24,507 nt of DNA from CAYGHG01 sp964349515 (GTDB lineage: Bacteria > Oederibacteriota > PGYV01 > CAYGHG01). The stretch's first letter is position 1. Every line of letters begins with the position of its first letter. Positions 22,798 to 24,507 of this stretch are shown here, in pieces. The stretch spans positions 1-24,507 of the forward strand of contig CAYGHG010000032.1 in NCBI GenBank assembly GCA_964349515.1. The letters are read 5' to 3'. The notes beneath the pieces are model-generated. The model had not been told where the DNA came from. It was given only the letters and a program-made list of their open reading frames with translations, and ran no database searches. Made by a program: the position numbers and the translations under genes.

Positions 22798-23601
22798 ATG
22801 TTCTCAAGGCTGCTTAAGAGAAATTTCTGGGTATTCTACGACAACCTATTTAAAGGCATAATAACAAACCTTATCTTATTTGCTGTCATATTCGGTACTT
22901 TTGTCATACTATTTATGAAAATGAAGCTTTACGCCGAAGCGGTTGTTGCCATGGTTTTTGTCTGGCATCTGCTTGCGCCGGCTGCTATGAGTTACTGGGG
23001 AAAGGTGATAATGCTCCGTGATAAAGAGGGGCTGTTTAAGGAGCTCCTCGCGGGGATAAAGCTTTTATCACTGAAAGGGGGAGCTGTATTCGTGATCAAT
23101 GCCTCGGCTTTTGCACTGTTTTATACAGCGGTCCAGTTTTACAGGGAGATGATTTCATCCTATAAGATACCGGCCATAATACTGGGAGGCATAGGCCTTT
23201 GGGTGATGATTGTTTTCCTGCTGATGCAGATATACATACTCCCTATTATGGCCCTTGATGAAAAAAAACGGGTGCTCATCTCCTACAAAAAGGCCGCCCT
23301 TATGGTAATGACAGCGCCTTTTTCAACAATATTTACTGTGGTTATTTTCGGATACCTGCTGTTGTTCGGCTATGTGGGGCTGGGGTTTGTGTATGGCAAT
23401 AAAATTCCGACCATATACGCTCTGCTTTCGCTTTTTCCGATTTTTCTTCTTCCGTTTATTTCGCTAACATATATGTACATTTCACAGCTTAACGCTGCGA
23501 TACTCATATACGAAAAGCATAATGTTTTTCCGGATTTAAAGGAATCGTGGGAGGACAGGAAGCTGATGCATATATTCAAGCCGTGGGACCACCACAAATG
23601 A
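22798..23601 (+). CDS. Six-TM integral membrane protein, function unknown
   Basis: I do not recognise this 267-aa protein with confidence. It has six hydrophobic segments, near residues 20-40, 47-66, 92-112, 124-150, 170-195 and 203-226. Short charged loops separate them (e.g. MLRDKEGLFKELLAGIK, LDEKKRVLISYKKAAL), and a charged C-terminus ends HIFKPWDHHK. The opening LKRNFWVFYDNLFKG followed by a helix resembles DUF624/YesL-type proteins, but that is only an impression. The ATG directly follows the stop of the Roadblock gene, and its stop overlaps the FtsB-like start by four bases. This tight packing suggests that its product works with, or is made in proportion to, these neighbours. Confidence 0.7.
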   Translation: MFSRLLKRNFWVFYDNLFKGIITNLILFAVIFGTFVILFMKMKLYAEAVVAMVFVWHLLAPAAMSYWGKVIMLRDKEGLFKELLAGIKLLSLKGGAVFVINASAFALFYTAVQFYREMISSYKIPAIILGGIGLWVMIVFLLMQIYILPIMALDEKKRVLISYKKAALMVMTAPFSTIFTVVIFGYLLLFGYVGLGFVYGNKIPTIYALLSLFPIFLLPFISLTYMYISQLNAAILIYEKHNVFPDLKESWEDRKLMHIFKPWDHHK

Positions 23602-23900
23602 AGATAAGATTTTTCAAAAACGCGATGAGAGAGGGTTTTTCCTTCAAACATATAGGGCTGGCGCTTTTTGCCGTTCTTGTGGTTCTTACTGTATTCAGGA
23701 CGGGATATACCTACTTTGAGATGAAATCTGTAAGGGATTCCCTGAATACCGAAATTGAAAGGTTATCTGTTGAAAACAAGGAAAAAGAGGCCCGTATAGG
23801 AAACCTCTATGGGGATAAAGAATTCATAGAACGCGCCGCAAGGGAACAGCTGAATATGGTAAAAGAGGGGGAGACTGTTTACATAATCTCAAGGGATTAG
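23598..23900 (+). CDS. FtsB/DivIC-like septum formation initiator protein
   Basis: A 100-aa bitopic protein with a basic N-terminus, one transmembrane helix (about residues 20-38), a coiled coil (about 42-75, SLNTEIERLSVENKEKEARI) and the family C-terminal motif EFIERAAREQLNMVKEGETV. That pattern belongs to the FtsB/DivIC family, which joins FtsL and FtsQ/DivIB to activate septal wall synthesis. The ATG at 23598 overlaps the preceding stop (ATGA). The open frame extends upstream to 23547, but that would overlap the six-TM gene by more than 50 bases, so I reject it. ftsB genes often sit beside eno or ftsL; being at the end of a pilus/aro/Roadblock operon is unusual. Confidence 0.85.
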   Translation: MKIRFFKNAMREGFSFKHIGLALFAVLVVLTVFRTGYTYFEMKSVRDSLNTEIERLSVENKEKEARIGNLYGDKEFIERAAREQLNMVKEGETVYIISRD

Positions 23901-23993
23901 GCGGCGCAAATTGTAGTGTTTAAAAATCAGTAATATTTTTATAGTTGTTGAATATACCGGCAGGAAAAAAACACCTTTGAAAAGGGGGCGGTT

Positions 23994-24125
23994 ATGAAAA
24001 AAGCACTGGGTTGGATAATTTTAATCGTCATCGTTATTGTGATAGGTTATTTTGTGCAGAAGACCAAGCAGGAAAATCGAGAGTACAATGAACAGATTAT
24101 GATTCAGGAAGGCATTAAAAGGTAG
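23994..24125 (+). CDS. Small single-TM membrane protein (43 aa)
   Basis: A short frame starting MKKALGWIILIVIVIVIGYF gives one transmembrane helix after a basic start, then a highly charged cytoplasmic or periplasmic tail of about 22 residues (QKTKQENREYNEQ...). AAAGGGGG at 23980-23987 lies six bases before the ATG as a fair ribosome site. It is 93 bases after the FtsB-like gene and could be its own unit or the last gene of the operon. I recognise no family. The hydrophobic-then-charged layout and ribosome site make it more than chance, but it needs conservation evidence. Confidence 0.55.
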   Translation: MKKALGWIILIVIVIVIGYFVQKTKQENREYNEQIMIQEGIKR

Positions 24126-24286
24126 GAGTTTTTCCGTAACGAAAAAAGGCTTATAATCATTGCGCCTGTTTGAAGTTGTAATGAAGACAAACTCTGAAAA
24201 CTGCCGTTGCTATCCGCTTTTGGCCGGAAGTGCTGCTGTCTTGTCAGTACCTCCCGGCTTTCTTTTTTTCTGAAAACAAAAAACTT
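24126..24286. other. Gene-free stretch with a degenerate copy of the terminal repeat
   Basis: No convincing gene. From about 24200 to 24283 the sequence is a diverged version of the repeat unit that follows: a GTGCTGCTGTCTTG-like core, then CTCCCGG, a T-rich run and TGAAAACAAAA. The open frames that cross this area have no ribosome site and read successive repeat copies in different frames. Confidence 0.5.
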
Positions 24287-24361
24287 CAATACTGAAAATC
24301 GAAAATGGAAAATTGACCGCCGTAATTCACTTTCGGGCGGGAGCGCTGTAGTCTTGGGGGT
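24287..24361 (+). repeat. 75-bp repeat, copy A
   Basis: From CAATAC to GGGGGT, this matches 24433-24507 at 72 of 75 positions by eye (T/C, T/A and C/T differences). The inner block GAAAATCGAAAATGGAAAAT is exact in both. Confidence 0.92.
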
Positions 24362-24403
24362 ATTTCCCGGTTTCTCGGTTTTTGAACTTGAAAAACAAAA
24401 GGC

Positions 24404-24423
24404 CGGCATTGCTGCCGTTTTTT
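24404..24423 (+). terminator. Weak terminator-like hairpin between the repeat copies
   Basis: CGGCA (24404-24408) pairs with TGCCG (24413-24417) across a TTGC loop, followed by six T residues. The stem is only 5 bp, so the call is tentative; it could end the transcript of the upstream operon. Confidence 0.35.
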
Positions 24424-24432
24424 CAAGGACTG

Positions 24433-24507
24433 CAATACCGAAAATCGAAAATGGAAAATTGACCGCCGTAATTCACATTCGGGCGGGAGTGCTGTAGTCT
24501 TGGGGGT
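24433..24507 (+). repeat. 75-bp repeat, copy B, running into the window edge
   Basis: The second near-identical copy, 146 bases after copy A. It is cut by the window end, so the array may continue beyond. Confidence 0.92.

Noticed and set aside
24207..24497. 96-aa frame on the + strand and a 101-aa frame on the - strand in the terminal region
   Set aside because: The underlying sequence is an imperfect tandem repeat with a period of 146 bases, so successive copies are read in different frames. There is no Shine-Dalgarno and no recognisable protein pattern.

Overview
The window carries about 20 protein genes and one tRNA, all on the + strand. It reads like part of a diderm bacterial chromosome. 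The envelope markers are an outer-membrane PorV/PorQ-type protein, a PilQ secretin and a PilP inner/outer-membrane linker. Shine-Dalgarno sites are strong (AGGAGG class), and the intergenic promoters are clean sigma-70 type. The mix of a PorV-like protein, GH94 phosphorylase, glycogen synthase, B12-binding radical SAM protein, complete pilMNOPQ and Roadblock proteins would suit an uncultured lineage near the Elusimicrobiota/Omnitrophota/Goldbacteria type of phyla. That placement is inference; no rRNA or marker set is present. A 100-N run shows this is a scaffolded draft assembly.

Positions 1-5450 hold an outer-membrane PorV/PorQ-family protein, a cellobiose phosphorylase (GH94) with its own promoter and terminator, glycogen synthase (glgA), and a tRNA-Glu(UUC) whose T-arm is interrupted by the 100-N gap. 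GH94 and GlgA together suggest phosphorolytic cellobiose use feeding glucose-1-phosphate toward glycogen. Positions 5395-5735 are a non-coding mosaic: a 55-bp direct repeat of the tRNA 3' end plus terminator, and two further hairpins. Positions 5740-7850 form a phosphate transport unit (DUF47/PhoU-like regulator plus PiT permease). Positions 7850-9464 form a single-gene unit for a B12-binding radical SAM protein.

From 9497 to 18325 lies a type IV pilus locus: pilT, pilC, pilA, pilD, pilM, pilN, pilO, pilP, pilQ. No pilB is visible. pilA stands out, with a perfect TTGACA-17-TATAAT promoter, a near-perfect Shine-Dalgarno and a strong terminator behind it, as expected for an abundant major pilin. 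The run continues without any visible terminator into aroC-aroK-aroB (chorismate pathway). It then enters a small cassette of a TPR-linker-Roadblock protein, a stand-alone Roadblock/LC7 protein, a six-TM protein and an FtsB/DivIC-like protein. Several of these genes overlap by 1-4 bases or abut directly, pointing to one long operon. A 43-aa single-TM protein follows.

The last ~300 bases are a non-coding imperfect tandem repeat (period 146 bp) that runs off the window edge. The least explained parts are the double-Roadblock cassette without an MglA partner, the tRNA-associated repeat around the assembly gap, and the terminal repeat array. I found no CRISPR array, transposase, integrase or defence system.
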